Below, in pieces: positions 48,088-58,520 of a stretch of 64,000 bases of DNA. This DNA is from Burkholderia sp. HI2500 (GTDB lineage Bacteria; Pseudomonadota; Gammaproteobacteria; Burkholderiales; Burkholderiaceae), in the NCBI RefSeq assembly GCF_002223055.1, contig NZ_NKFL01000006.1:1364001-1428000 (forward strand), in the 5' to 3' direction. The notes beneath the pieces were generated by a model that worked only from the letters and a program-made list of their open reading frames with translations, searched no databases and was not told the origin of the DNA. Made by a program: the position numbers and the translations under genes. Position 1 is the stretch's first letter, and the number at the start of each line of letters is the position of its first letter.

Positions 48088-50508
48088 ATGACTTCGCTTC
48101 TTCATCCGCCCGTGTTCCGCGTCGCCGGCCAGCACGCGAACCGTGTGCTGCTCGCGTCCGAGGCGGGCGCAACCGTCGAGATCTTCGTGCTCGAGGATGA
48201 CATCGTACGGGTGCGCGTGCTGCCCGACGCGACGGCGCGCAACCCGCGCACGTGGTCGATCGCGCCGGGCCTCGACGACGTGTCGCTCGACGGGCGCGAC
48301 CGCCTCGACTTGAGCGGCTTCGCGCTGCCCTCCTTTACCCTCGTCGAAGACGATGAGAGCGTGTGCATCGAGACCGTACAGATCCGGCTCGCGGTGCGCC
48401 GGCAAGGCGGCCATTGCACGTGGTCGATGCGCGGCGCGGACGGCACCTGGCGCGTCGCACTCGCCGACCGTGCGACGCAGGCGTACAACTTCGGCTGGTG
48501 GGACGATCGCGCGTATCACTACGTCGCCCGCGAGCGCGGCGACAAGGTGTTCGGCCTCGGCGAACGTGCGGGCGACCTCGACCGCACCGGCGCGCGCTTC
48601 GAGATGCGCAACATCGACGCGATGGGCTACAGCGCGAAGCACACCGACCCGCTGTACAAGCACATTCCGTTCTACATCACCTGGTCGCCCGCAGCGTGCC
48701 AGGGGTTCGGGCTGTTCTACGACACGCTGTCGGACTGCGCGTTCGACATGGGCCGCGAGCTCGACAACTATCACGGCCCATACCGCTATTTCGTCGCCGA
48801 GCACGGCGATCTCGACTACTACTTCATCGCGTCGCCCGACACGCCGCTCGCCGCTGCGCGGCGCTTCACGTGGCTCACCGGGCGCCCCGCGCGCACGCCG
48901 AAATGGGGGCTCGGCTATTCGGGCTCAACGATGCGCTACACCGATGCGCCGGACGCGCAGCAGCAGATGAACCAGTTCGTCGAGCAATGCGACACGCACG
49001 ACATCCTGTGCGATTCGTTCCACCTGTCGTCGGGCTATACGTCGATCGGCGCGAAGCGCTACGTGTTCAACTGGAACCGCGACAAGTTTCCCGACGCGAA
49101 GGGCTTCGTGAAGCATTACCGCGACCACGGCATCCGCCTGTGCGCGAACATCAAGCCGTGCCTGCTGCGCGACCATCCCGCATTCGAAGAGGCGGCCAGG
49201 CGCGGGCTGCTGATCCGCTCGGCGTCCGGCGAGCCCGCATGGGTGCAGTTCTGGGACGAGGTCGGCGCGTATCTCGACTTCACGCAGCCCGATGCGTACC
49301 GCTGGTGGCGCGAGCAGGTCACGTCGGCGCTGCTCGACTACGGGATCGAGTCGACCTGGAACGACAACAACGAGTACGAGATCTGGTCGCCCGACGCGAT
49401 CGCGCACGGTTTCGGCCAGCCGTATCCCGTGCGTGAAGCGAAGGTGCTGCAGACGATGCTGATGATGCGCGCGTCGCGCGACGCGCAGCGCGCGCATGCG
49501 CCGGCGCGGCGGCCGTTCCTCGTGTCGCGCTCCGGCGGCGCCGGCATGCAGCGCTACGTGCAGACCTGGTCCGGCGACAACTATACGTCGTGGGAAACCC
49601 TGCGCTACAACCTGAAGATGGGCCTCGGGCTCGCGCTGTCGGGCGTGTCGAACATCGGTCACGACATCGGCGGCTTCTCCGGGCCCGCGCCGTCGCCGGA
49701 ACTGCTGCTGCGCTGGGTGCAGTTCGGCCTCTTCATGCCGCGCTTCAGCATCCACTCGTGGAACGACGACGGCACCGTCAACGAACCGTGGATGTACCCG
49801 GAGATCACCGCGCAGATCGCGTCGCTGATCAAGCAGCGCTACCGTCTGCTGCCCTACCTCTATCACCTGCTGTGGCTGTCGACGACGCGCTACGAACCCG
49901 TGCTGCGGCCGACCTTCGCCGATTTCCCCGGCGATGCGCGCTGCTACGACGAATGTGACGACATGATGCTCGGCGACGCGCTGCTCGTCGCGCCGGTCGT
50001 CGATCCCGGCCTGACGGCGCGCACCGTCTATCTGCCGTCGGGCGCGCGCTGGTTGTGCTGCGCGAGCGCGCAAGCGTTCAACGGCGGCGCGAGCGTGACG
50101 CTGCCCGCGCCGCTCGACACGCCGGTGATGCTGCTGCGCGAGGGCCGCGTGCTGCCGCTGAACGTCGCGGAACAGCATTTCGGCGCGCGTGCCGACACGC
50201 GCGGCTTCCTCGTTGCGCCGCGCATCGAGGACGGTGTCGCGTACGGCGAATGCGTCGAGGACGATGGCGAGACGGAAGCATGGCGCGACGGCGAATACGG
50301 GCTGTGGCGCATCGAGACCGGCCGCGAAGCGTCGGGCGCGCTCGGCGTATCGGTGCGCTGGGACGGCCGCCCGGCACGCCCGGCCGACCGCGTCGAGATC
50401 CTGTTGCCCGCGTCGCTGCACGGCACGGTCGCCGTGCGCGGCGCGCGCATCGAGCAGGATGCGCAGGACGGCGTATGGCGCCGGCTCGTCGTCGCATTCG
50501 ACAGCTGA
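48088..50508 (+). CDS. GH31 alpha-glycosidase
   Basis: The 806-residue product is a glycoside hydrolase of family 31 (alpha-glucosidase or alpha-xylosidase type). The catalytic nucleophile is Asp in WNDNNEYEIW and the acid/base is Asp in WSGDNYTSWETL. The N-terminal beta-sandwich is followed by the TIM barrel (from about 270), then C-terminal beta domains. There is no signal peptide, so it acts in the cytoplasm on a sugar imported by the upstream transporter. The two genes are 27 bases apart. Confidence 0.93.
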   Translation: MTSLLHPPVFRVAGQHANRVLLASEAGATVEIFVLEDDIVRVRVLPDATARNPRTWSIAPGLDDVSLDGRDRLDLSGFALPSFTLVEDDESVCIETVQIRLAVRRQGGHCTWSMRGADGTWRVALADRATQAYNFGWWDDRAYHYVARERGDKVFGLGERAGDLDRTGARFEMRNIDAMGYSAKHTDPLYKHIPFYITWSPAACQGFGLFYDTLSDCAFDMGRELDNYHGPYRYFVAEHGDLDYYFIASPDTPLAAARRFTWLTGRPARTPKWGLGYSGSTMRYTDAPDAQQQMNQFVEQCDTHDILCDSFHLSSGYTSIGAKRYVFNWNRDKFPDAKGFVKHYRDHGIRLCANIKPCLLRDHPAFEEAARRGLLIRSASGEPAWVQFWDEVGAYLDFTQPDAYRWWREQVTSALLDYGIESTWNDNNEYEIWSPDAIAHGFGQPYPVREAKVLQTMLMMRASRDAQRAHAPARRPFLVSRSGGAGMQRYVQTWSGDNYTSWETLRYNLKMGLGLALSGVSNIGHDIGGFSGPAPSPELLLRWVQFGLFMPRFSIHSWNDDGTVNEPWMYPEITAQIASLIKQRYRLLPYLYHLLWLSTTRYEPVLRPTFADFPGDARCYDECDDMMLGDALLVAPVVDPGLTARTVYLPSGARWLCCASAQAFNGGASVTLPAPLDTPVMLLREGRVLPLNVAEQHFGARADTRGFLVAPRIEDGVAYGECVEDDGETEAWRDGEYGLWRIETGREASGALGVSVRWDGRPARPADRVEILLPASLHGTVAVRGARIEQDAQDGVWRRLVVAFDS

Positions 50509-50619
50509 ACCGCGTCACCCGCGCAAGACGGGCCGTTCACGCGGCCCGCCGCCCGCCACAGAGGAGGCGACCGAGCCTCCCGCCCCCCTTGAAAAGATGA
50601 AGAGATCTGGAGATCGTCA

Positions 50620-51807
50620 ATGAAAGCACCCGTCAATCGCTATGCAATCCTGATTTTATCGGCTGCATCGCTCGGCACGACCGCCACCCACGCGCAGAGC
50701 AGCGTGACGCTGTACGGTGTCGTCGACGATTCGCTCGCGTACGTGAACAACCAGCAGGGCCACTCGAACGTCTACATGCGCGACGGCAACCTGTATGCGT
50801 CGAAGTTCGGGCTGCGCGGTGACGAGGATCTCGGCGGCGGCACGCATGCGATCTTCGACCTGCAGTCCGGCTTCAACCTGAACAACGGCGCGCAATCCGC
50901 CGCCGGCCTGATCTTCAATCGCCAGGCGTTCGTCGGCCTGCGCAACGATCACTACGGCACGATGACGGCCGGCCGCCAGTACACGCCCTACTTCCTGTTC
51001 GTCGGGCCGTACGCATCGAGCAGCTGGCTGACCGGCGCGACGGGCGCGCATCCGGGTGACATCGACGGCCTCGACACGACGACACGCGTGAACAACTCGG
51101 TCACCTATACGTCGCCGACCTTCGCCGGGCTGACCGCCAGCACGATGTATGCCTTCGGCGGCATTGCCGGCGCGACCGGCAAGGGCAACACGTTCAGCGC
51201 CGCGCTGCGTTATGCGAACGGGCCGATCGGCGTCGCGGCCGGCTACCTGCGCATCAACAGCTCGGGCTCGTCGGCGGGCTTCCTGAATCCGGCGACCGCC
51301 GCGTCGGGCAGCTTCGCGGTGTCGGTGCTGAACCAGGGCTACCTGACCGCGAAGGCCGTCGAGCAGGTCGCGGCGGCCGGCAACTACACGCTCGGCGACC
51401 TGACGATGGGTCTCAACTACTCGAACGTGAAGTACCTGCCCGGCAACGGCTCGGCGTTCACGGACACGGCCGTGTTCAACACCTACGGCGCGCTCGCCGC
51501 GTACCGCTTCACGCCGGTATTCTCGGTGGCCGGCGCGTTCGCGTACACGCTCGCGTCGAAGGCGAACGGCATCAACAGTGCGGCCCGCTACCAGCAGTAT
51601 TCGCTGAAGGAGTCGTACAGCCTGTCGAAGCGCACGACGCTCTATGCGCTGCAGGCGTACACGCATTCGAGCGGGCAGACGCTCGGTGCGCAAGGCGCGG
51701 GCCACGTGATCGACGCGGCACCGATCGTCGGCGATTCGCAGCAGCTCACGCCGTCGACGACGCGCGGCCAGTTCGTCGGCATGGCCGGGATCGCCGTCAC
51801 GTTCTGA
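50620..51807 (+). CDS. General porin
   Basis: The 395-residue product is a trimeric outer-membrane porin of the betaproteobacterial OmpC-like family: signal peptide (about 1-25), SSVTLYGVVDDSLAYVNNQ start, KFGLRGDEDLGGGTHAIFDL strand, and C-terminal GMAGIAVTF ending in Phe. It would let the glycoside enter the periplasm. GGAGA precedes the ATG. A hairpin follows its stop. Confidence 0.94.
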   Translation: MKAPVNRYAILILSAASLGTTATHAQSSVTLYGVVDDSLAYVNNQQGHSNVYMRDGNLYASKFGLRGDEDLGGGTHAIFDLQSGFNLNNGAQSAAGLIFNRQAFVGLRNDHYGTMTAGRQYTPYFLFVGPYASSSWLTGATGAHPGDIDGLDTTTRVNNSVTYTSPTFAGLTASTMYAFGGIAGATGKGNTFSAALRYANGPIGVAAGYLRINSSGSSAGFLNPATAASGSFAVSVLNQGYLTAKAVEQVAAAGNYTLGDLTMGLNYSNVKYLPGNGSAFTDTAVFNTYGALAAYRFTPVFSVAGAFAYTLASKANGINSAARYQQYSLKESYSLSKRTTLYALQAYTHSSGQTLGAQGAGHVIDAAPIVGDSQQLTPSTTRGQFVGMAGIAVTF

Positions 51808-52118
51808 ACCCTCGCGGCAGCGCTTTCGGCGCGCTGCCCCTGCCCCGGACGACACGCGCATTTCCCGCATTCCACGCGCGCCGTCCGGGCGCCCGATAAA
51901 CGTCCGCCACGGCGTTTGCCGCGCCCCGTCCGCCCGCCGGGCGAACCTCCCGGGTTTTCTCGATCCTCCCAATACCTTACAATTCGTCAGGTTCACCTCT
52001 TCTGCATGCCCCCTTCTTGCAGTCCTGACACCGCGGTACACTCGACGCACGCCGTATCAGGGTCCGACGCGCGACACGCGCGCCGGGCGGCGTCGCGCCT
52101 CGTTGCGCCCACAACTGG
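51808..52118. other. Intergenic region with porin terminator hairpin
   Basis: Besides the hairpin at 51816-51838 I see no promoter or repeat I can support. Confidence 0.4.
51816..51838 (+). terminator. Hairpin after the porin gene
   Basis: GGCAGCGC/GCGCTGCC stem, 7-base loop, 9 bases after the porin stop; no T-run. Confidence 0.5.
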
Positions 52119-54149
52119 ATGCCAGCCATGCCAGATTCCCGTCCCTCGCCCCGCACGACGTTCAAGCCGCAGGTCGTCCTGCCCGCGCTCGCGGTCATCG
52201 GCGCACTGCTCGTCGTGTGCGCACTGCACCCGAGCGAAGCCGGCGCGCTGTTCTCCGCCGGCCAGCAATGGGTCATCGCACGCTTCGACTGGTTCTACGT
52301 GCTCGCCGTCACCGGCTTCCTCGTGTTTCTCGTGCTGATCGCCGCCAGCGACTTCGGCAACATCCGGCTCGGCCCCGACGACGCCGAACCCGAATTCAGC
52401 TTCGTGTCGTGGACGGCGATGCTGTTCGCGGCCGGCATGGGCATCGGCCTGATGTATTTCGGCGTCGGCGAGCCGATGCAGCACTTCCTGAAGCCGCCGA
52501 CCGTCGACCCCGGCACGCCCGCCGCCGCGCGCGAGGCGATGCTGATGACGTTCTTCCACTGGGGCTTCCACGCGTGGGCGATCTACGGGTTGATGGGGCT
52601 CGTGCTCGCGTATTTCGGCTTCCGCTACAACCTGCCGCTGACGCTGCGCTCGGGGCTGTATCCGGTGCTGCGCGAGCGCATCAACGGCTGGATCGGCCAC
52701 ACGGTCGACGCGTTCGCGCTGGTCGGCACGGTCGCCGGCATCGCGACGACGCTCGGCTACGGCGTGATGCAGATCAGCGCCGGCCTGCACACGGTCGTGG
52801 GCTGGGACACCAGCGGCAACGCGTTCCGCATCGGGCTGGTCGTGCTGGTCGTGCTGCTCGCGGGTGCTTCCGCCGCGAGTGGCCTCGACAAGGGCGTGCG
52901 GCGGCTGTCCGAGCTGAACCTGCTGCTCGCGTTCCTGTTGCTCGCGTTCGTGGTCGTCGCGGGACCGACGTCGTTCCTGCTGCGCGCGCTCGGCGACAAC
53001 ATCGGCCAGTACCTGTCGCATCTCGTCGACCTGTCGTTCCGCACCTATGCGTACGCGTCGCCGCGCGAGGAAGGCTGGTTCGGCGGCTGGACGATCCTTT
53101 ATTGGGCATGGTGGGTATCGTGGTCGCCGTTCGTCGGCATGTTCATCGCGCGCATCTCGCGTGGCCGCACGATCCGTCAGTTCGTGATCGGCGTGCTGCT
53201 CGTGCCGACCGCGTTCAATCTCGTGTGGATGACCGTGTTCGGCAACAGCGCGATCTGGCTCGATACGCACGGCGCGGCCGGCGCGCTAGCGCAGACGGCC
53301 ACCAACGTCGACGCGCTGCTGTTCCGCTTCTTCGATTTCCTGCCGCTGTCGCAAGGGCTGTCGATCGTCGCGATCGTGCTGATCGCGGTGTTCTTCGTCA
53401 CGTCCGCCGATTCGGGCGCGTTCGTGCTCGACCAGATCGCGACGCGCGGCAACGCGCACTCGCCCGTGTGGCAACGGCTGTTCTGGGCCGCGCTGCTCGG
53501 CGTGACGGCCGCGGTGCTGCTCGTCGCCGGCGGCCTCGGCGCCTTGCAGGCAATGACGCTGATCGCCGCGCTTCCGGTGGCGATCATCATGCTCGCGCTC
53601 TGCTACGGGCTGTGGCGCGGGCTCGCGGCCGACCGCGCGCACTATTCGCAGGACATCGCGCCCGCGACGAGCTTCTGGACCGGCCAGCACTGGCGCCACC
53701 GCCTGACGCACATCCTGCGGCAGACGACCGAAGCCGAAGCGCGCCAGTTCGTCGCCGAGACGGTCGAGCCCGCGTTGCGCAAGGTCGCCGACGAGCTGCG
53801 CGCGAGCGGCGTCGATGCGAACGTGCAGCGCGACAGCGACGATGCCGTGCGGCTCACCGTGCCGACCGCCGACCACCGCGATTTCGTGTACGGCGTGCGC
53901 GTGACGGTGAAATCCGCGGCCGCGTTCCTGGTGCGCGAGGCAGCCGAGCCGGAAGCGGAACGGGCCCACGTGTACGGGATCGTCACGTTCTTCGAGGACG
54001 GGCGGCTCGGCTACGACGTCGAATACCTGCGCGGCGACGAAGTGATTGCCGATGTGCTGCGCCAGTACGAACGCTACGTGTCGCTCGCGGCTGACAAGCG
54101 CACGCATCTGCTGAGCCGCGCGCCGGGGCATGCGACGGAGGCCGAATGA
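52119..54149 (+). CDS. betT: BCCT choline/betaine transporter
   Basis: The 676-residue product is a BCCT-family transporter of the long BetT type. About 12 membrane helices include the signature FAAGMGIGLMYFGVGEPMQHF and the helix-8 region WTILYWAWWVSWSPFVGMFIARISRGRTIR, rich in Trp for trimethylammonium binding. A cytoplasmic C-terminal tail of about 150 residues is typical of proton-coupled BetT. An alternative start is ATG at 52128. The ribosome site is weak. Confidence 0.93.
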   Translation: MPAMPDSRPSPRTTFKPQVVLPALAVIGALLVVCALHPSEAGALFSAGQQWVIARFDWFYVLAVTGFLVFLVLIAASDFGNIRLGPDDAEPEFSFVSWTAMLFAAGMGIGLMYFGVGEPMQHFLKPPTVDPGTPAAAREAMLMTFFHWGFHAWAIYGLMGLVLAYFGFRYNLPLTLRSGLYPVLRERINGWIGHTVDAFALVGTVAGIATTLGYGVMQISAGLHTVVGWDTSGNAFRIGLVVLVVLLAGASAASGLDKGVRRLSELNLLLAFLLLAFVVVAGPTSFLLRALGDNIGQYLSHLVDLSFRTYAYASPREEGWFGGWTILYWAWWVSWSPFVGMFIARISRGRTIRQFVIGVLLVPTAFNLVWMTVFGNSAIWLDTHGAAGALAQTATNVDALLFRFFDFLPLSQGLSIVAIVLIAVFFVTSADSGAFVLDQIATRGNAHSPVWQRLFWAALLGVTAAVLLVAGGLGALQAMTLIAALPVAIIMLALCYGLWRGLAADRAHYSQDIAPATSFWTGQHWRHRLTHILRQTTEAEARQFVAETVEPALRKVADELRASGVDANVQRDSDDAVRLTVPTADHRDFVYGVRVTVKSAAAFLVREAAEPEAERAHVYGIVTFFEDGRLGYDVEYLRGDEVIADVLRQYERYVSLAADKRTHLLSRAPGHATEAE

Positions 54150-54201
54150 ACTCCGCCCTTGCCATGCCGTGGCGGTTCGCCATCCACGATGGAGCGGCAC
54201 G

Positions 54202-54513
54202 ATGACCGGACTCCTGCAAAGCCGCGCCTCCGACGTCATCGCGCTCGGCACGCTCGCCGTGCTCTATCTCAGCGGCGCCGGCATCGCGCTGTGGCGAATC
54301 CGGGCCGCGGCGCCCAGCGGCAAGGTCTACTGGATCGTCTGCGCGGCGCTGCTCGCCGGCGGCGCCATCGCGATGGGCGTCAACCTGTCGCCGGTGCCGG
54401 ATACCGGGAACATGCCGCCCGGATTTGCACTCGGCGTCGAAGCCGTGCTGCTCGGTCTCGCCCTGGTCGCCGGCGGATGCGCGTGGTTGATGTTGCGCGC
54501 GCGGCGACACTGA
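54202..54513 (+). CDS. Small membrane protein downstream of betT
   Basis: The 103-residue product has about three hydrophobic helices (VIALGTLAVLYLSGAGIALW, VYWIVCAALLAGGAIAMGVN and a C-terminal one). ATG at 54202 has GGAG upstream. No family is recognised. It may be co-transcribed with betT, 52 bases downstream. Confidence 0.7.
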   Translation: MTGLLQSRASDVIALGTLAVLYLSGAGIALWRIRAAAPSGKVYWIVCAALLAGGAIAMGVNLSPVPDTGNMPPGFALGVEAVLLGLALVAGGCAWLMLRARRH

Positions 54514-54612
54514 CGCGCGTGTGTCACGCGGCCCGGCTTCGTCCCGCGCGAACGGCCACGCGCGGGGCGAACCGGACGGCCCTTCGTTGACCTGCCTCGT
54601 TACCGCAACGCA

Positions 54613-55461
54613 TTACGCGGACGGTGCCCGCGCCGTCACGAGCCAGCATGCCGCGTCGAAGCGCACATCGGCACCCTCCACGTAACGCGCGAACGCGGCA
54701 CGCATCGTGTCGACCACGCGCCGCCGGGTCGCCTCGTCCACCTCCAGCAACGCCAGCCCGACCGGGCCCAGCCGCGAGATGTAGTCGTCCAGCGCGGAAG
54801 CAGGCAGCGCGCACGCCAGATCGACCGGCTCGATCACGATGTCCGCCCAGCCGCTGTCCGACAGCACCGACGCAACGCGCTGCCGGTCGCCGAACGCGAA
54901 TTGCCCCGGCGCGCCGGGCCGCCGGGCGGGCAGGTTCGGCAGCAACGGCGCGGCGGCTTGCTCGGCGATCGTCATGAATGGATTGTCGGCCGCGCTGCGC
55001 CATGCGATGAACCGCATCTGCGCATTCGGCCGTGCCGCATGCCGCAGATTCTCAAAAGCACGAACCGGATCGTCGAAGAACATCACACCCAGGCGCGACA
55101 CGATCAGGTCGACGCTCGCGGGCTCGAACGCGTGGGTCTGCACATCCGCGCGCACGAAACGGGCGTGAACGCCGCTGCGTTCGGCGCGCGCCTGCGCGGC
55201 GTCGATCATCCGGGCAGAGATATCGATGCCCGTGCACTGCGCGTCCGCCGCGAGCCGCCGCGCGATCGCGAGCGTGACCGCGCCCGTGCCGCAGCCGACG
55301 TCGAGCACGCTGCGCGCGGACGATGTAGCCGCTGCATCCACGAGCAACTTTTCCAGCGGCTCGAACATCCGGTCGATCGGCGCCTGCGTGTCGACCCACG
55401 CGCGCCCCGACGGGCCGTTCCAGAGCGCGGATTGTTCGTCATTGGGCAGGCTGGTTTCCAT
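54613..55461 (-). CDS. SAM-dependent methyltransferase
   Basis: The 282-residue product is a class I methyltransferase: motif I VLDVGCGTGAVTLAIAR, then GIDISARMIDAA, VRADVQTHAFEP and DLIVSRLGVMFFDDP. The target is unknown; such enzymes are often annotated UbiE-like, but no ubiquinone context is visible. ATG at 55461 has AAGGGGA upstream. It stands alone on the minus strand. Confidence 0.87.
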   Translation of the reverse strand: METSLPNDEQSALWNGPSGRAWVDTQAPIDRMFEPLEKLLVDAAATSSARSVLDVGCGTGAVTLAIARRLAADAQCTGIDISARMIDAAQARAERSGVHARFVRADVQTHAFEPASVDLIVSRLGVMFFDDPVRAFENLRHAARPNAQMRFIAWRSAADNPFMTIAEQAAAPLLPNLPARRPGAPGQFAFGDRQRVASVLSDSGWADIVIEPVDLACALPASALDDYISRLGPVGLALLEVDEATRRRVVDTMRAAFARYVEGADVRFDAACWLVTARAPSA

Positions 55462-55628
55462 CGTCGATTCCCCTTCTGGCTCATTGATCGTGCCTCGCAC
55501 TATGCTGCTTCAAGCCGGCTTGAGGTCAAGCCCCCGGGCCGTGCTCAAGCGCCCTGTCGCGCCCGGTTTTTTTCATATTTCTTACATTCGCGCTGCGTAT
55601 CGTTGACGACTTTCCTACGGTGCCTCCC

Positions 55629-57092
55629 ATGCGACGACTCCTCACGCGCGCGCTGCTCGTGCGCTGCGCTCCCCTTGCTGCCCTCGCCGCGCTGTCCGCG
55701 TGCTCGAACCACATCGATTCGCCGGCCGATCCGGCGAGCGCATCGGCCAACGTCCAGGCCGCATGGGTCGAGATCGGCGAGTCGAACCAGGCGATCGCGC
55801 GCGTCATCACGAACTACACACCCGCGTCGGCCGGCGATCCGCTGTGCCCGCAACTGACCGTCGACGGCAAGCTGTCGCGCATGGCCGTGCGCGCGGGCGC
55901 CGCTACCCTTGCCCAGCGGCCCACCGCCAGCGATCCGTCCGATTCGAAGCCGTCGAGCTTCCCGGTGTCCGTCTGCGAGATGACGCTGCCGGCCGGCGCG
56001 CAGGCGGCGAGCGTCGCGGGCCGCACGCTGCCGCTGCCGAAGGCGCAGCCGCAACGCATCGCGATCATCGCCGATACCGGCTGCCGCATGAAGAAAGCCG
56101 ACAACGCGTGGCAGGCGTGCAACGACGCGACGGTGTGGCCGTTCGACACGATCGCGGCCAGCGTCGCGAAGCTGTCGCCCGACCTCGTGATGCACATCGG
56201 CGACTACCACTATCGCGAGAACGCGTGCCCGCCGGACATCGCCGGCTGTAAGGACAGCCCGTGGGGCTATGGCTGGGATACGTGGCAGGCCGACCTGTTC
56301 CGCCCGGCCGCGCCGCTGCTCGCGAAGGCGCCATGGGTCGTCGTGCGCGGCAACCACGAGGAGTGCGCGCGGGCGGGCCAGGGCTGGTTCCGCTTCCTCG
56401 ATCCGCGCCCGTATTCGGCCGCGCGCTCGTGCGACGATCCGGCCAACGACAACAACGCGAACTATTCGGAACCCTATGCGGTGTCGCTCGGCGGCGGCTC
56501 GCAGGTGATCGTGTTCGACACCGCGAAGGTCGGCCGCACGCCGCTCAAGACGACCGACGCGCAATTCGGCATCTACCAGAAGCAGTTCCAGACGGTCGCC
56601 GCGCTCGCGTCGAAGGCCGGCATGACGACGACGATCTTCACGAACCACCATCCGATCCTCGCGTTCGCGCCGATCGCCGGCAGCACGCCCGCGCCGGGCA
56701 ACCTCGCGCTGCAGTCGGTGATGTCGAGCCTCAACGCGCAGGCGTACTACCCGCCCGGCGTGCACGTCGCGCTGCACGGGCACGTGCACGACTTCCAGGC
56801 AATCAACTTCTCGTCCGGGCATCCCGCGACGATCGTGTCCGGCAACGGCGGCGACAATCTCGACGTCGCGCTGCCCGACCCGTTCCCGGCCGGCCTGACG
56901 CCCGCACCGGGCGCCGTGATCGAACGGCTGTCGCACAACAACAGCTTCGGCTTCCTGATCATGGAACGTCGCGCCGCCCCGGCGACCGGCTGGGTGTTCC
57001 ACGCGTATTCGGCGGCCGGCAAGCTGCTCGCGTCGTGCGACCAGTCGGGCACGACGCTCGCCTGCGACAAGACGGGGTTCATTGCGCCGTGA
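55629..57092 (+). CDS. Lipoprotein metallophosphatase
   Basis: The 487-residue product has a lipoprotein signal with lipobox LAALSAC and a calcineurin-like metallophosphatase core: IIADTGCR, HIGDYHYRE, VRGNHEEC, TNHHPI and HGHVHDFQ, giving the usual two-metal ligand set. It probably sits in the inner or outer membrane facing the periplasm. Its stop overlaps the start of the next gene as GTGA, so the two products are translationally coupled. Confidence 0.9.
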   Translation: MRRLLTRALLVRCAPLAALAALSACSNHIDSPADPASASANVQAAWVEIGESNQAIARVITNYTPASAGDPLCPQLTVDGKLSRMAVRAGAATLAQRPTASDPSDSKPSSFPVSVCEMTLPAGAQAASVAGRTLPLPKAQPQRIAIIADTGCRMKKADNAWQACNDATVWPFDTIAASVAKLSPDLVMHIGDYHYRENACPPDIAGCKDSPWGYGWDTWQADLFRPAAPLLAKAPWVVVRGNHEECARAGQGWFRFLDPRPYSAARSCDDPANDNNANYSEPYAVSLGGGSQVIVFDTAKVGRTPLKTTDAQFGIYQKQFQTVAALASKAGMTTTIFTNHHPILAFAPIAGSTPAPGNLALQSVMSSLNAQAYYPPGVHVALHGHVHDFQAINFSSGHPATIVSGNGGDNLDVALPDPFPAGLTPAPGAVIERLSHNNSFGFLIMERRAAPATGWVFHAYSAAGKLLASCDQSGTTLACDKTGFIAP

Positions 57093-58486
57093 GTGAAGGG
57101 GTTCGATGTGACGGCCGCCATGCGGGCGGCCTGCAAACGCTGCGCACGCTAGCCACGGCGGTCGTATTCACCGGCCTGACGCTCGCGGCTCACGCCGCGC
57201 CGGCCGAAACGGTCCTGCTCCCCGGCGCGCCGCCTTCGCGAGTGGTCGACACGATCGGCAACGGCACGCCGCAGGTGACGGGCAAGATCGATGCGGCGAC
57301 CGCCCGCTTCGCGCCCGACCCGACGCTCGTCGCGCTCGGCCGCCGGATCTTCTTCGATCCGCGGCTGTCCGAGCCGCGCGGCATGTCGTGCGCGGGCTGC
57401 CACGATCCGGGCCGCGCGTTCGCGCCGACGCTGTCGGCCGCCTCGCTCGCGGGGCCCGGTGTGCCGGAAGGCAGCCGGCCCGGGCGTTTCAGCCAGCGCA
57501 ACGCGCCGTCGCTGCTCTATGTGCGTTACGTGCCGCGCCGCCACTTCTACCAGGATGACGACGCACCCGCGCCGTCGCCGTTCGGCGGCCTGTTCAGCGA
57601 TGGCCGCGCGGATACGCTCGCCGAGCAGATCCGCGGGCCGCTGTTCGATCCGAACGAGATGAACAACCGGTCGCCGGCCGCGCTGCTGCGCAAGGTCGAC
57701 GCGACCGAACTCGCGCCCGATCTCGCCGCACGTTTCGGCGCGCCGGTGCGGCGCGATCCCGAGCAACTGGTGCATGCGATGGGCCTGGCCGTCGAGGCCT
57801 ATCTGCAGAGCGACGAGATGGCGCCGTTCACGTCGCGTTTCGATGTTTTCCTGCGCACGCGCAAGCCACTCGCGCCGGCCGAAATGCGCGGCCTCGCGCT
57901 GTTCCGGAATCCCGACAAGGGCAACTGCATGAGCTGCCATACGCTGTCGGAGACGTCGAGCCGCCCGGAGCGTTCGCTCTTCACCGATTTCGGCTACGAC
58001 GCGATCGCGGTGCCGCGCAACCGCGCGCTGCCGGCGAACCGCGATCCGCGCCATTTCGACAACGGGCTGTGCGACACCGCACGTCGGCTGCGCTGGCCCG
58101 AGCCGACGCAATGGTGCGGCTACCTGCGCACGCCGGGGCTGCGCAACGTCGCGGTCAAGCAGACGTTCATGCACAACGGCGTGTTCACGACGCTGCGCGA
58201 CGCGGTCGCGTTCTACAACACGCGCTCGACCGACCCGGGCTTCTGGTATCACGGGGCCAGAACGTTCGACGACGTGCCGGCCGCCTACCGCGGCAACATC
58301 AACGTCAACTCGACGCCGATGAACCGTCGGCCGGGCACGCCACCCGCACTGAGCGACGCGGAAATCGACGACATCGTCGCGTTCCTCGGCACGCTGACCG
58401 ACGCGCGCTACACGAAGGTTGCGGCTCCTGTGGCGCCCGCCGCTCCTGCTGGCCGGATCACGCGAACCACCGTACCGGCTCGCTGA
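57089..58486 (+). CDS. Di-haem cytochrome c peroxidase (MauG-like)
   Basis: The 465-residue product has a signal peptide (about 1-37) and two haem-binding CXXCH motifs, CAGCH (101-105) and CMSCH (280-284), in the order and spacing of bacterial cytochrome c peroxidase/MauG proteins. It acts in the periplasm on peroxide or a protein partner. The GTG start overlaps the phosphatase stop. A longer open frame extends into the phosphatase gene but has no family features. Confidence 0.92.
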   Translation: MSEGVRCDGRHAGGLQTLRTLATAVVFTGLTLAAHAAPAETVLLPGAPPSRVVDTIGNGTPQVTGKIDAATARFAPDPTLVALGRRIFFDPRLSEPRGMSCAGCHDPGRAFAPTLSAASLAGPGVPEGSRPGRFSQRNAPSLLYVRYVPRRHFYQDDDAPAPSPFGGLFSDGRADTLAEQIRGPLFDPNEMNNRSPAALLRKVDATELAPDLAARFGAPVRRDPEQLVHAMGLAVEAYLQSDEMAPFTSRFDVFLRTRKPLAPAEMRGLALFRNPDKGNCMSCHTLSETSSRPERSLFTDFGYDAIAVPRNRALPANRDPRHFDNGLCDTARRLRWPEPTQWCGYLRTPGLRNVAVKQTFMHNGVFTTLRDAVAFYNTRSTDPGFWYHGARTFDDVPAAYRGNINVNSTPMNRRPGTPPALSDAEIDDIVAFLGTLTDARYTKVAAPVAPAAPAGRITRTTVPAR

Positions 58487-58520
58487 CCCTGGCCGAACGG
58501 CCAGCCGCATGCGCACCCGC

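Noticed and set aside
56261..57088. Upstream extension of the di-haem peroxidase frame.
   Set aside because: It runs in a different frame through the phosphatase gene and has no signal or haem motif; GTG at 57089 fits better.
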